A DNA stretch of 64,000 nt, taken from NCBI RefSeq assembly GCF_011039205.1, contig NZ_JAAKEL010000013.1, positions 1-64,000 on the forward strand. The letters run 5' to 3'. Source of the DNA: Dysgonomonas sp. ZJ279. GTDB lineage: Bacteria > Bacteroidota > Bacteroidia > Bacteroidales > Dysgonomonadaceae. Shown piece by piece: positions 16,924 to 26,442 of the stretch. Position 1 is the first letter of the stretch. Each line of letters begins with the position of its first letter. Below the pieces are notes generated by a model. It searched no databases. It had not been told where the DNA came from and saw only the letters and a list, made by a program, of their open reading frames with translations. The position numbers were made by a program, and so were the translations under genes.

Positions 16924-17454
16924 ATGATATTACAACGATTAGACATTTCGAGCAATAAAGAATATACTTTTGTGGAAAATCTATATATAGAATCTTTTCC
17001 CCTCAGTGAACGTCGCCCTGTGGAAAAAATGTTTAATCTCTACAAAGAGAATCCCAGATTTACAATTGCCATTCTAATTGAAGATGAACAACTTGTAGGT
17101 TTCCTAACCTATTGGGATCTGGATACATTTATCTATGCAGAACATTTTGCTATTTCGCCCGAATTTAGAAACGGTGGTTATGGCAAAAAAGTTATGGATT
17201 TATTTATTGAAGACATGTCGAAGCCTATAATATTGGAAGTAGAGCTTCCGACAACTATTCTTTCGGAGCGCCGTATTGGTTTTTATCAGCGTATAGGATT
17301 CAAACTGTGGGAGAATATACAATATCAACAGCCTCCTTATATACAAGGAGGAAGTAATATTCCAATGAAGCTCATGTCTATTGGTGATATAGACCTAGAA
17401 GCGAATATCACAGAAATAAGAAGTGCAATATATAGCAATGCTTACGGTTGCTAA
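16924..17454 (+). CDS. GNAT-family N-acetyltransferase
   Basis: A 176-residue GCN5-related acetyltransferase. The acetyl-CoA-binding motif A is seen as FAISPEFRNGGYGKKVMDLF, followed by a VELPTT strand and an ERRIGFYQRIGFKLW motif B. The substrate is not predictable. It follows the phosphatase gene by 23 bases on the same strand. A C-terminal tail of about 25 residues extends beyond the usual domain. Confidence 0.85.
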   Translation: MILQRLDISSNKEYTFVENLYIESFPLSERRPVEKMFNLYKENPRFTIAILIEDEQLVGFLTYWDLDTFIYAEHFAISPEFRNGGYGKKVMDLFIEDMSKPIILEVELPTTILSERRIGFYQRIGFKLWENIQYQQPPYIQGGSNIPMKLMSIGDIDLEANITEIRSAIYSNAYGC

Positions 17455-17523
17455 ATAGCCATTGTCATCGAAAACTCTCTTTGATTTTATAAGGTAAAGA
17501 AATAAGTGAGTAAAATCTGCCAA

Positions 17524-18303
17524 ATGAAGTCCAAAATATTACTTTGTATATTTTTCTTTTTGTTCTTAGTTACACCTTCAGCATACTCTCAGGAAAATGT
17601 GCAAACAAAGCAAATCAATCATAATGTCCACACTTGGAATGGGCTACTTACTACCCATCGTCTTTCTGACAATTGGGGAGTCACTGCCGATTTCATCATC
17701 AGAAGGGATGACTTTCTAAAAGAACCGGGGTTCTATTTTGCTCGATTAGGAGGAGGATATTGGTTTAATGACAATGTATCTGTCTCTGGAGCGTATGGTA
17801 ATCTCTGGCTTTACAGGCCTCAACTTAGAGATAAAAACTTCACACTTGAATACCGTTTCGACCAACAATTAATAGTGGCATCCAGCCTTTGGAAGTTTAA
17901 TGTAACGCAACGTTTCAGAATAGAATCGCGTTGGCGAGAAATAGTAGAAGGTGATCAAACAATGGGCAGAACGTTTTCGGAACGTATCAGATATTTATAT
18001 ACTTTCCGCTTACCCATATCTAAAAAACCTAACGTGCCACAATTGATGTTTAGCAACGAAGTTCTGCTCCAATTTGGCAAGCATATTGTTAATAATCCAT
18101 TGGATCAGATTCGTTTATTTGTAGGTATTCGTCAATCGTTGGGTAAAGGTGTTGCTTATGATTTCGGATACTTCCCTATCTATCAGCAAACCGGTGCAGG
18201 AAATGTATATAACCTGAACCATACAATGCGGCTTTTATTCTATTTCTCAACAAATAAGTCGAAGCTCGACAATCACAATCTTCAAATGGAAGAACAGGAG
18301 TAA
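17524..18303 (+). CDS. DUF2490 outer-membrane-type protein
   Basis: About 259 residues with a signal peptide (MKSKILLCIFFFLFLVTPSA, cleavage near YSQ) and the DUF2490 pattern of amphipathic strands with aromatic ends: HNVHTWNGLLTTHRLSDNWG, a GYWFNDNVSVSGAYGNLW segment, and QLMFSNEVLLQFGK. The last strand motif is HTMRLLFYFS. A GTG at 17506 would add six residues ahead of the signal peptide; the ATG at 17524 is preferred. It likely forms a small barrel in the outer membrane; the function of the family is unknown. Confidence 0.8.
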   Translation: MKSKILLCIFFFLFLVTPSAYSQENVQTKQINHNVHTWNGLLTTHRLSDNWGVTADFIIRRDDFLKEPGFYFARLGGGYWFNDNVSVSGAYGNLWLYRPQLRDKNFTLEYRFDQQLIVASSLWKFNVTQRFRIESRWREIVEGDQTMGRTFSERIRYLYTFRLPISKKPNVPQLMFSNEVLLQFGKHIVNNPLDQIRLFVGIRQSLGKGVAYDFGYFPIYQQTGAGNVYNLNHTMRLLFYFSTNKSKLDNHNLQMEEQE

Positions 18304-18320
18304 TATTTTCTGATAGAGTT

Positions 18321-18479
18321 CGTCTTGACTTTTAACCACAGAGTCGCACAGAGTACCACGGAGTATATATTACTGTAAAATTGAATGTTTCATCTTTAGA
18401 ATATGATTCATTTCAGTACTGAACTTAAAAAACTCCGTAAAACTCCTTTTACTCTGTGGTTAAAGTAAAAGTCGAGACG
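18321..18479. repeat. Palindromic intergenic repeat with ACCACAGAG arms
   Basis: The left arm (18321-18364, containing CGTCTTGACTTTTAACCACA) matches the reverse complement of the right arm (18431-18479, containing ACTCTGTGGTTAA and GTCGAGACG) with small gaps. The ACCACAGAG/CACAGAG/ACGGAG series is a known style of dispersed intergenic palindrome in bacterial genomes. About 65 bases of unrelated sequence lie between the arms. It contains no open frame. Confidence 0.75.
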
Positions 18480-18495
18480 ACTTCACAAGTAAAAA

Positions 18496-18526
18496 AGATT
18501 GCCCGAAAATTTCTCTCGGGCAATCT
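18496..18526 (-). terminator. Intrinsic terminator after susD
   Basis: A perfect 11-bp stem (18496-18506 with 18516-18526, GC-rich core GCCCGA/TCGGGC) is followed on the minus strand by TTTTTT. It lies 69 bases beyond the SusD stop and ends the SusC-SusD transcript. Confidence 0.85.
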
Positions 18527-18594
18527 AAACTCAAACATGCATTAAAACACAAACACTAAAAGGAAATCTATCCATCTTAATTAATCACTCGATA

Positions 18595-20526
18595 TTAATT
18601 CCATCCCGGATTTTGCACTAAAGTAGGTGAGCGTTGAATCTCGGTTTCCATAATAGGGAACAAATAATGGCGTGGTACATCAAATACCCTCTCTTCTACG
18701 CAATAACGCTCCATTCTATACTTTACGCCATTTATTACAATCTTTCCGTTCGGATCTTCTACGGGACGCATACCATTAATCATACGCTGGCTTTTAGGGT
18801 AAGACCTTAAACCTGTTGCCCAGTATTTCTGAGAACGTTCATCGTTTGTCGATCCGGCAGACCTCCAAGCTTGCTCCTTTATCAGCTCAGCTTCATTACT
18901 TGGCTCAACGTATAAGCGGCAATCCCAAGCACGTTTATTCTCATAGTAAAACTCAACCCTGCGCTCGCGTTTGATGTACTCACGCATAAGATTTTTATCC
19001 GTTTTGGTAGCAGGTGGCATTGGCGCCATAAACGAACGGGCTCTCACCGCATTTACCTTTTGATATATTTCTTCGTTTGGACCCGATATCTCATTTACCG
19101 CTTCACAGTAGATATAGACAAAGTCGGGCAGACGCCATATAGGAGGTGCACTTATGCTGACGCTTCCGCTTCTGTTCCATGAATCTCTGAAATATTTACG
19201 GTGATAATAGCCTGTTTTAGTAGCATTAGACGCGTTGATCTTATCAGAACCTGTAGCAACATCGACAGTAGCCGGATTGTTATTACCATCGCGAAAAGGT
19301 GCTCCATGATAAATAATATCTCTATAAAAACGAGGATCACGCTTTACCGATTTATATGGATTGCCATCGTCATATCCGTCTGCTTTGGCTTTTGCCGAAT
19401 ATACGGGATAACCATATCCATCGGGCGAAATATATTCATACTCGTCTACTTGCTCTTGTACCGGTTGCTGACGGGCACTACCCCCACGAGACGGAGGGTA
19501 CATATCGCCATACCAACCTTCATATTTGTCTTTTGTAACAAACCATACAGCTTCATTTTGAAATGCCGTCATATCATAATACATATCCCAGAGACGAGCA
19601 TAGACAGTCGATTCATTCTTATTCTCCCCTGCGTCGTCGTTAAAATCTGTTTCGGAGTGTGTATCATACAGTTTATACCTAAGCTTTCCATCGTTTTGAC
19701 ATTCTAATACAGCTTTTGCGGCATCTCTGGCGGAAGCCCATCGTGATTGGTCGTAAGTATATTCATTTTCAAAAACACGCTCACCTGTATAACCGGCCTC
19801 TTTTGCTCCATTCCAGAGAGGAGTGGCAGCAGTCCATCTGGCAATGGCAATAAGGCCTAAGCATGCCCCTTTGTCAACTCGTCCGAAATGTTCACCTCCC
19901 CATGCTCCGGGAACTCTTTTGTATCCTTCCTCAGCATCGGCTACTATCTTCTCAACAATAGAGTGAACAGATTCTTTAGTAAAATCCATAGACGAATTAG
20001 GATCAATGGAATGATCTAAATAAGGAATTTCTCCGTATGAGCGCAAAAGTAAATAATGCAAATAACCCCTAAGGAAATAAACTTCTCCTATCCTTTTTTC
20101 TAAACTGCCTGGCTCTAGTGGATTGTCAGGCGAATTATATTTTGCTACACCTTCAAGAATTACATTTGCACGTCTTATAAAAGCATAAATATCCCACCAG
20201 TATTGTCCATTGCTGCCTGCAAGGCTCATTGTACTCCAGTCGCCAGTATTAAACCGGTTTGTAATATTACCTTCAACTGTTGTTCCTTCAGCCTCGTCGG
20301 TAATCGCTGCCGACGAAAAATGATAAAACCATGCTAGAGGTCTATTTGCCACTTTGGATCTCGAATACAAATCTGTAACCAGTTTATTAACCTCGGTATA
20401 GCGTGTAAAAACCTCTTCTTCCGTTTTCTGATCATCCGGCTGCTTATCAAGATAATCTTCGCAGGCAAAAGATAGTATCGCAAACAGAATACAACTTATT
20501 ATATATTTTATATTTCTCATATTCAT
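18595..20526 (-). CDS. SusD/RagB-family outer-membrane lipoprotein
   Basis: A 643-residue lipoprotein (Cys22 in LSFACEDYLDKQPDD, a typical SusD mature N-terminus). It shows the family layout of TPR-like helices early (FLRGYLHYLLLRSYGEIPY) and the C-terminal features RLPDFVYIYCEAVNE and REYIKRERRVEFYYENKRAWD. It caps the SusC transporter and binds the ligand, usually a glycan or peptide, at the cell surface. It lies 22 bases downstream of the susC-type gene and ends before a strong terminator. No glycosidase, SusE/F or sigma/anti-sigma gene accompanies the pair, so the ligand cannot be guessed. Confidence 0.95.
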   Translation of the reverse strand: MNMRNIKYIISCILFAILSFACEDYLDKQPDDQKTEEEVFTRYTEVNKLVTDLYSRSKVANRPLAWFYHFSSAAITDEAEGTTVEGNITNRFNTGDWSTMSLAGSNGQYWWDIYAFIRRANVILEGVAKYNSPDNPLEPGSLEKRIGEVYFLRGYLHYLLLRSYGEIPYLDHSIDPNSSMDFTKESVHSIVEKIVADAEEGYKRVPGAWGGEHFGRVDKGACLGLIAIARWTAATPLWNGAKEAGYTGERVFENEYTYDQSRWASARDAAKAVLECQNDGKLRYKLYDTHSETDFNDDAGENKNESTVYARLWDMYYDMTAFQNEAVWFVTKDKYEGWYGDMYPPSRGGSARQQPVQEQVDEYEYISPDGYGYPVYSAKAKADGYDDGNPYKSVKRDPRFYRDIIYHGAPFRDGNNNPATVDVATGSDKINASNATKTGYYHRKYFRDSWNRSGSVSISAPPIWRLPDFVYIYCEAVNEISGPNEEIYQKVNAVRARSFMAPMPPATKTDKNLMREYIKRERRVEFYYENKRAWDCRLYVEPSNEAELIKEQAWRSAGSTNDERSQKYWATGLRSYPKSQRMINGMRPVEDPNGKIVINGVKYRMERYCVEERVFDVPRHYLFPIMETEIQRSPTLVQNPGWN

Positions 20527-20548
20527 TATAATTTATTGTTTTACAATT

Positions 20549-23500
20549 TTAGAATGTGACATCTACGCCAAAGTTCATGACCTTAAGTACCGGATACCAA
20601 TAACCACTTGTTTGTCCTACTTCCGGATCGATATCAACATCACCCAAACCATCCCACGTAATTAAATTCTGGGCTTGAGCATAAAGCCGTACTTGCTTTA
20701 GACCTGTTTTACGAAGAAGATTACGAGGAAGATTATATCCCACCTCCACATTTTTCAATCGGATATACTTTGCATCGTACAAGAAAAGGCTACTTTGATT
20801 ATTCTTATTATTTGTATGCGCCCCCATATGCAAAGCAGGATACTTGGCGGTTTCAGCAGTTTCGGGAGTCCATCGGTCTAAGTGCATAGGGCGCACCTTT
20901 CCCAATTTATCCTGATCATATTGCGGAAAATCCCAAACCGACCCATCAGTAAGCAATACCGATGTATTGGCAGCTCCCTGAAACAAGAAACTGATGTCGA
21001 ATCCCTTATATTGCAATGTGATCGGAATACCAAATTGAATCTCGGGACTACGTGGATTTCCCATTATAGTACGGTCACCCAAATCATCTATTTTACCATC
21101 GCCATCTAAATCTTTGTAAACAACATCTCCCGGTATTAATTTGCCCCATGGTTGGAAACCATTACCATTATTCATACCGTTCAGTTTATCAGCCTCTTCC
21201 TGATTATTAACAAAATGATCAAATACATAAACGAAGTTTTCATATAATCGGGATCCTGTTTCAGTTCTCCAGCTATTTTCTCTGGGAATCTCATTCATAA
21301 ACACAATTTTATTTCGTGCAAACGTTAAATTCGGTTTGATAAAATATCTGAAATCTTTACCAATTTTATCAGACCAGGTAACTTCAAAATCAATTCCTCG
21401 GTTTCGTACTTTTCCCGAATTGATATACGGAGCGCCTTTACCTACTATTGTAGGGAAACCAAGTTTGTTGTCATCGCCGACATTGGTAATAATATCGTAT
21501 CTGAATTCGTTAAACACATCAAATGCAATACCTAGCCTCTGATTTAAGAAAGAAGCATCAATCCCTATATTTGTTTTACGCGATTTTTCCCATGTCAAAT
21601 CAGGATTGGCTAAGCGTCCTTCCCTTATACCCCCGGGATTCGTATTGAAATATTGCGTACCGAAGTCGTACCCGTCTCCTCCTTCGAAGAATGGTAAATA
21701 TGCAAACCTTCCGCTAGGCAATTTATCGCTACCTACCAAACCGTAAGAACCTCTTAACTTAAGATGATCTAACCAAGATTTCGTACCATCCATAAACTTC
21801 TCGTTCGACATAACCCAACCGGCAGATGCTGCGGGAAAGAACCCGAAACGTTTGCTTTTTGCAAAATTCTCCGATCCGTTATATCCAAAATTAAATTCGA
21901 ACAGATAACGTTTATCATAATTATAAGTCGTTTGCCATGTTAAACCCTGATAGCGATAATCAACATCAGCTCTATCAGTTGTATATGCGCTTTGAGATGA
22001 ACGATTCAATAATGCCATCGCTGCAACTTCATGCAGTTTATTGAAAATATTGGCATAACTGAGTCTAAACTGAAAATAGGTTCTGTTGCTAGGAGCAGAC
22101 TGAGTCAATCTATTACGGACTGTTTGATCAACATCAAATTTATTACCTGTCTTAAAGGCACCATCATAAAAGCCGGGGGTCATAAACACATCTCGTCCGT
22201 CTACCGGTTGAAATGTCGCATAACCGGGATATTCACGGTAACCTTCGCTATATGTTTCCACATCTCTGTAAATCCATTGCTCTTCTTTGGTATCGTACGA
22301 AAATAGCCCTTCAATTTTGAGTCCATCTGTAATAAAATCGAGATCGTATCCCATAGAATAACTACCATCGAATGAAGATATTTTTTGGTTATGGTATCCT
22401 GTACGGCTTAACTCACCCAGTATATTGAAACGATACAACTGATCTCCAAAAAGTAGCCCTTGAGGGTTATTCAGTATGTACGCCTGATTAGCTGGATTAT
22501 CGTTAGGTGCCAGTGTTATGGGCAAATGGGGAGGTTGTGTCATTGCGAGTGTCATAAGTCTGGATGCACTTGTTCCCGGTGCATTACGATCTGTAATGCG
22601 TGCTCCGAGATCTAATCTGACCCAGAATTTATCTGTGATATTGACATCGATATTAGATCGGAAATTATATCTTTTAAAAACGGCCTGCGTATCCGATTCA
22701 CCCAAATCGGTATGCTTATAATTACCCCCTTGTTGGAAATAGCCTGCCATTACATAATAACGGGCTCTGTCATTTCCACCGCGTACCGATAATGTATAAT
22801 CTTGTTGTTTTCCAGTCTTAAATATATAGTCGAAATAATCCCAATTGTAGCCTAAGCCATCACTATTATCACCTTTAGCCATTCGGAATTTATCAATAGC
22901 ATCCTGAGTAAATAAATTCGTCATACCGGGATTGTCATTTCTCATAGCCTCGTTATATAGCATTGCATAATCGCCAGACCCTAATAATGAAGGTAATTTG
23001 GTCGGACTATTAAATCCGTATGCTGCTTTAAAATTTACTGTTGCACCATCCTGAGCCTTTCCTCTTTTGGTTGTTATTACCACAACACCATTGGCTCCCC
23101 GTATTCCAAAAGGGGCAGTAGATGACGCATCTTTCAGAATAGTAAATGTCTCTATTTCTTCCGGCGAGATATACGACATCTCACGCTCCACACCATCTAC
23201 GATAACGATGGGTGATTGATCGCCATAAGTTGCTTTACCTCTGATAAATATTTCACTCTTATCGACTCCGGGTTCTCCCCCACTATACTGATTAACAATC
23301 AGCCCGGGAAGACGACCAGCCAAAGCATTATTGATATTTGCCGTAGGGCTTTGTACCAGATCCCGGGTAGTAATAGTAGATACCGCTCCGGTTATCGTCA
23401 TTTTCTTTTGCGTAGTATAACCAACTACTACCACTTCTTCCAATGCTTTGGTATCCTCCACTAGATAAATCTCGAGAGTCTTCTTACCTGCTAGAGATAT

Positions 23501-23836
23501 CTCCTGTGGCTGAAAACCTAAGTAGGAAAATGTGAGTAAAGCATTTGCAAAAGGAACTGTGATAGTGAAATTACCATCAGTATCAGTCATTGTTGCAGTA
23601 TTAGTTCCTTTAACGATTACACTTACTCCCGGTAAGGTTTCTTTTGTTGATTGATCGAATACTTTACCTGTAACTTTAGTGGCATCTTGTTGCGTACTGT
23701 TTATTTCATTCTTGCTTACGCCAATAGCATTTATCCCTATACTACTACCTCCCAGCATAAAAAATGTAATCAGGAAAAGTAGCGTTCGGATATGAACGTG
23801 CGTATTCTGCATAGAATCGTTTTTTTCCATAGTCAA
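20549..23836 (-). CDS. SusC/RagA-family TonB-dependent transporter
   Basis: A 1095-residue outer-membrane transporter. It has an N-terminal signal/membrane segment (about 17-40), a carboxypeptidase-D-regulatory-like domain (VTGKVFDQSTKETLPGVSV to about 140) and the SusC-specific LEEVVVVGYTTQKK TonB-box region. The plug with LAGRLPGLIV and the SPIVIVDGVERE signature, ending in GANGVVVITTKRGK, is followed by the 22-strand barrel. It imports ligands with energy from TonB. A later start at residue 9 (MQNTHVH) would give a more usual signal peptide. Its 5' region holds a 66-base CT repeat about 355 bases upstream of the ATG. Confidence 0.95.
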   Translation of the reverse strand: MTMEKNDSMQNTHVHIRTLLFLITFFMLGGSSIGINAIGVSKNEINSTQQDATKVTGKVFDQSTKETLPGVSVIVKGTNTATMTDTDGNFTITVPFANALLTFSYLGFQPQEISLAGKKTLEIYLVEDTKALEEVVVVGYTTQKKMTITGAVSTITTRDLVQSPTANINNALAGRLPGLIVNQYSGGEPGVDKSEIFIRGKATYGDQSPIVIVDGVEREMSYISPEEIETFTILKDASSTAPFGIRGANGVVVITTKRGKAQDGATVNFKAAYGFNSPTKLPSLLGSGDYAMLYNEAMRNDNPGMTNLFTQDAIDKFRMAKGDNSDGLGYNWDYFDYIFKTGKQQDYTLSVRGGNDRARYYVMAGYFQQGGNYKHTDLGESDTQAVFKRYNFRSNIDVNITDKFWVRLDLGARITDRNAPGTSASRLMTLAMTQPPHLPITLAPNDNPANQAYILNNPQGLLFGDQLYRFNILGELSRTGYHNQKISSFDGSYSMGYDLDFITDGLKIEGLFSYDTKEEQWIYRDVETYSEGYREYPGYATFQPVDGRDVFMTPGFYDGAFKTGNKFDVDQTVRNRLTQSAPSNRTYFQFRLSYANIFNKLHEVAAMALLNRSSQSAYTTDRADVDYRYQGLTWQTTYNYDKRYLFEFNFGYNGSENFAKSKRFGFFPAASAGWVMSNEKFMDGTKSWLDHLKLRGSYGLVGSDKLPSGRFAYLPFFEGGDGYDFGTQYFNTNPGGIREGRLANPDLTWEKSRKTNIGIDASFLNQRLGIAFDVFNEFRYDIITNVGDDNKLGFPTIVGKGAPYINSGKVRNRGIDFEVTWSDKIGKDFRYFIKPNLTFARNKIVFMNEIPRENSWRTETGSRLYENFVYVFDHFVNNQEEADKLNGMNNGNGFQPWGKLIPGDVVYKDLDGDGKIDDLGDRTIMGNPRSPEIQFGIPITLQYKGFDISFLFQGAANTSVLLTDGSVWDFPQYDQDKLGKVRPMHLDRWTPETAETAKYPALHMGAHTNNKNNQSSLFLYDAKYIRLKNVEVGYNLPRNLLRKTGLKQVRLYAQAQNLITWDGLGDVDIDPEVGQTSGYWYPVLKVMNFGVDVTF

Positions 23837-24186
23837 TAAGATATTAGATTAATAATAAATGTTTTAACTGAATCTCATCCTCTAATGCTATTATGTAAGA
23901 AGCAGAAACAAAGGCATGAGAATCACGATTAATAGGTTAACTGTTAATTTAAGATTTGCGTCTCATCATAGGCCTCGATTTAAAATATTAGACATAGGTT
24001 TATAGCTCAATACCCGATTGGGATTAAGGAAATGTTCTAATTTTGGACGGAAAATAAGAATTGATATGGCTAAGGTAGGTACATAGAAAAATAGAATAGA
24101 AGCTAATTCTCTTAAGAAAATCAGCCTATTCTTTGATATAAATAATATTTTGGTTAAATTATCGCAGGGGTGCCCGTTATAGTGTG

Positions 24187-24257
<71 letters not shown>

Positions 24258-24554
24258 ATAAAATAGAGCTAACGTCCAAATTTCCAAGAAAGAAAATGGT
24301 CAAATCAGTAATAAATTTTTGAGGATATTTTAGCATTAAATAAGGTCTTGATATACTTCGTATAATAATATCGACAGCAAATATAGCACATAATATAAAA
24401 TATACAAATATTTATTAATAAAAACATCGCCATAATTAAACCTCACTGAAAACAACACACACAATTATCATTACAGCTATACTTATTAAATAATATTACA
24501 ATAGACTAATGTATCATAAAACAAATAGCACGCAACACATATTATTTACAAAAA

Positions 24555-24584
24555 AAAGGAGTTGTCAAATTTGACAACTCCTTT
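24555..24584 (-). terminator. Intrinsic terminator after the TPR lipoprotein gene
   Basis: A perfect 30-base palindrome (15-bp half-sites, 24555-24569 with 24570-24584) around GGAGTTGTCAAA/TTTGACAACTCC, followed on the minus strand by T residues. It lies 30 bases past the stop at 24614. Confidence 0.8.
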
Positions 24585-24613
24585 CAAGCGAAATATATAA
24601 TTTTATACTTCTA

Positions 24614-26311
24614 TTATCTTAATAGCATATTCTTAATATCAGGATTTGCCAAGAATCGTGCAAATTCTCCATCAATAGCGATATCGGATGCTGATGCACC
24701 ATTATCTAACGCCGATTTAAGATTTCCTGCTACACCTGCTGCATTATTTGTTCTGGCAGCAACAATAGCCGCTAAATAATAAGTTGTTGCATCCTTAGTA
24801 GGAACAGCATCTAATATTTGTAGAGCTTTACTATAATTCTTAGTCAATAGTTGAGCTAAAGCAGCATTGTTCGATTTAGTTTCACCAAAAGCCTGAACAG
24901 CTTTGCTGTATTCGCCATTCTTAATATATAGCAATCCTAAAGCTTCACCTAAAGTATTTGCTCCGGCTGCACTACCCAATAATTGCTCTGCCTTAGCAGT
25001 ATTATTATCAGCCATTGCTAACAAAGCAAGATTCATATTTGCTTCAGGGGCACGGGATGAAACTTGATTTGCTTTAGTGAATGCTTGCGAAGCTTTAGCC
25101 ATATTTCCTCTTTCGAAGTAATATGCTCCTAGGTTATTCCATCCACGGTAATCGTTAGGATATTTTTGAGTCACGTATGTATATACTTTATCTTTTGAAA
25201 CACCATCTAAAGTTGCAGCATATAACAATTCTTCTACTGATAAACCAGTCATACCAGAGTTTACGGCAGCCTTCAATTCTTCATTTGTTTTTCCAATAAC
25301 TTCAACATTTGCAATCAAACGCGAACGACGAAGTTTTGGTAAAATAGTTGCAGCCAAATCTGAATATACAATAGAAATATTCTTAATTTCTTTTTCTCTT
25401 TCTACAGGATCAGAATACATAGAAAGAACACTCAATATCAGATCTTTATCTTGCAAACTAGAAGCTTGAACAAGTTTTTGGAATCCTTCCCAGTCTTGAG
25501 CCGTATATTTTGCATTGATTTCTGTATCAACATTCTTTTTCTCGAACTCTTTCGACAAGAATTTAGTTGTATTTTGCTCACGTTTTTCTGCTAGTTTTTC
25601 ATTCAATTCAAAACCACCATCAGGAGAAGCATAAGCAGAAACCTCAACATTTACATTTTTACGATCATTATGATCTGCTTCTTTTACAAGATCTTGCCAT
25701 GCTGCAAGGTTTTTAGATGTCAATTCGCTAGAACGCAGTTCTGCTTGTTGAATCAAGAACATTATATCAGCATCGTAAGTCTCTTTAATAATACGTTGGA
25801 AAGCATCCGGAGCAACCGCAGGAGTCGAAGATGCAGCACTTGCCAAAGCGGCTGTTGCGATAACACCGTCGGCAATCTTCATATCAGGGAAATTAACAAG
25901 AGCCTTACCATTTTTAAGTACATCGACTCTCAAGCAAAGTTCCGATTTTTTCATTGCCGGAATGTAGTCGAAAGCCGATCGAAGAGTAATTGCGCCCCCG
26001 TCAGCCTGACTTATAACAATACCGTTTCCGGCAACTTTCTCTCCTTGGTAGGTTTCTGATGTCCCTAAAGCTTCGCCACCATCGTATTTCAATACCGGTG
26101 TTACAATAACTGTTACATTTTTGTCGAACCATTTTGCAGGGAAACGACCATTGACTGTTACCGGAACTTTTGTTCCTACTAACTCTAAAGGAGATGGATT
26201 TGCAGTGAATAACGAACTTGATAACGGATTCATTTTCTTACTACACGAAGTCATCATTATAGCCGCAAAAGCTATAAAGCATAGAAATAATTGTAATCTC
26301 TGTTTTTTCAT
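24614..26311 (-). CDS. TPR lipoprotein with OmpA-like segment
   Basis: A 565-residue lipoprotein (Cys23 in IMMTSCSKKMNP). The N-terminal third is strand-rich and of unknown type. A middle segment (about 200-260) with VEVSAYASPDGGFELNEKLA and KREQNTTKFL resembles the peptidoglycan-binding OmpA-like fold. The C-terminal part (about 360-565) has TPR-like helices, for example YRGWNNLGAYYFERGNMAKA. The order is the reverse of PorE-type proteins (TPR first). It is probably attached to the outer membrane with an envelope-scaffolding role, but no specific function is known to me. It is transcribed alone and ends in a strong terminator. Confidence 0.75.
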   Translation of the reverse strand: MKKQRLQLFLCFIAFAAIMMTSCSKKMNPLSSSLFTANPSPLELVGTKVPVTVNGRFPAKWFDKNVTVIVTPVLKYDGGEALGTSETYQGEKVAGNGIVISQADGGAITLRSAFDYIPAMKKSELCLRVDVLKNGKALVNFPDMKIADGVIATAALASAASSTPAVAPDAFQRIIKETYDADIMFLIQQAELRSSELTSKNLAAWQDLVKEADHNDRKNVNVEVSAYASPDGGFELNEKLAEKREQNTTKFLSKEFEKKNVDTEINAKYTAQDWEGFQKLVQASSLQDKDLILSVLSMYSDPVEREKEIKNISIVYSDLAATILPKLRRSRLIANVEVIGKTNEELKAAVNSGMTGLSVEELLYAATLDGVSKDKVYTYVTQKYPNDYRGWNNLGAYYFERGNMAKASQAFTKANQVSSRAPEANMNLALLAMADNNTAKAEQLLGSAAGANTLGEALGLLYIKNGEYSKAVQAFGETKSNNAALAQLLTKNYSKALQILDAVPTKDATTYYLAAIVAARTNNAAGVAGNLKSALDNGASASDIAIDGEFARFLANPDIKNMLLR

Positions 26312-26442
26312 AGAGCTAAAATTACTGATTTTATTATTGATATTATATGATTAACCTTATCATACAAAGCTAGCCTATTTATTTGGCACAATAGAATGTT
26401 GAAATCACTGTTTTCTCTTATCCATACTAGTTTTAATATTTT

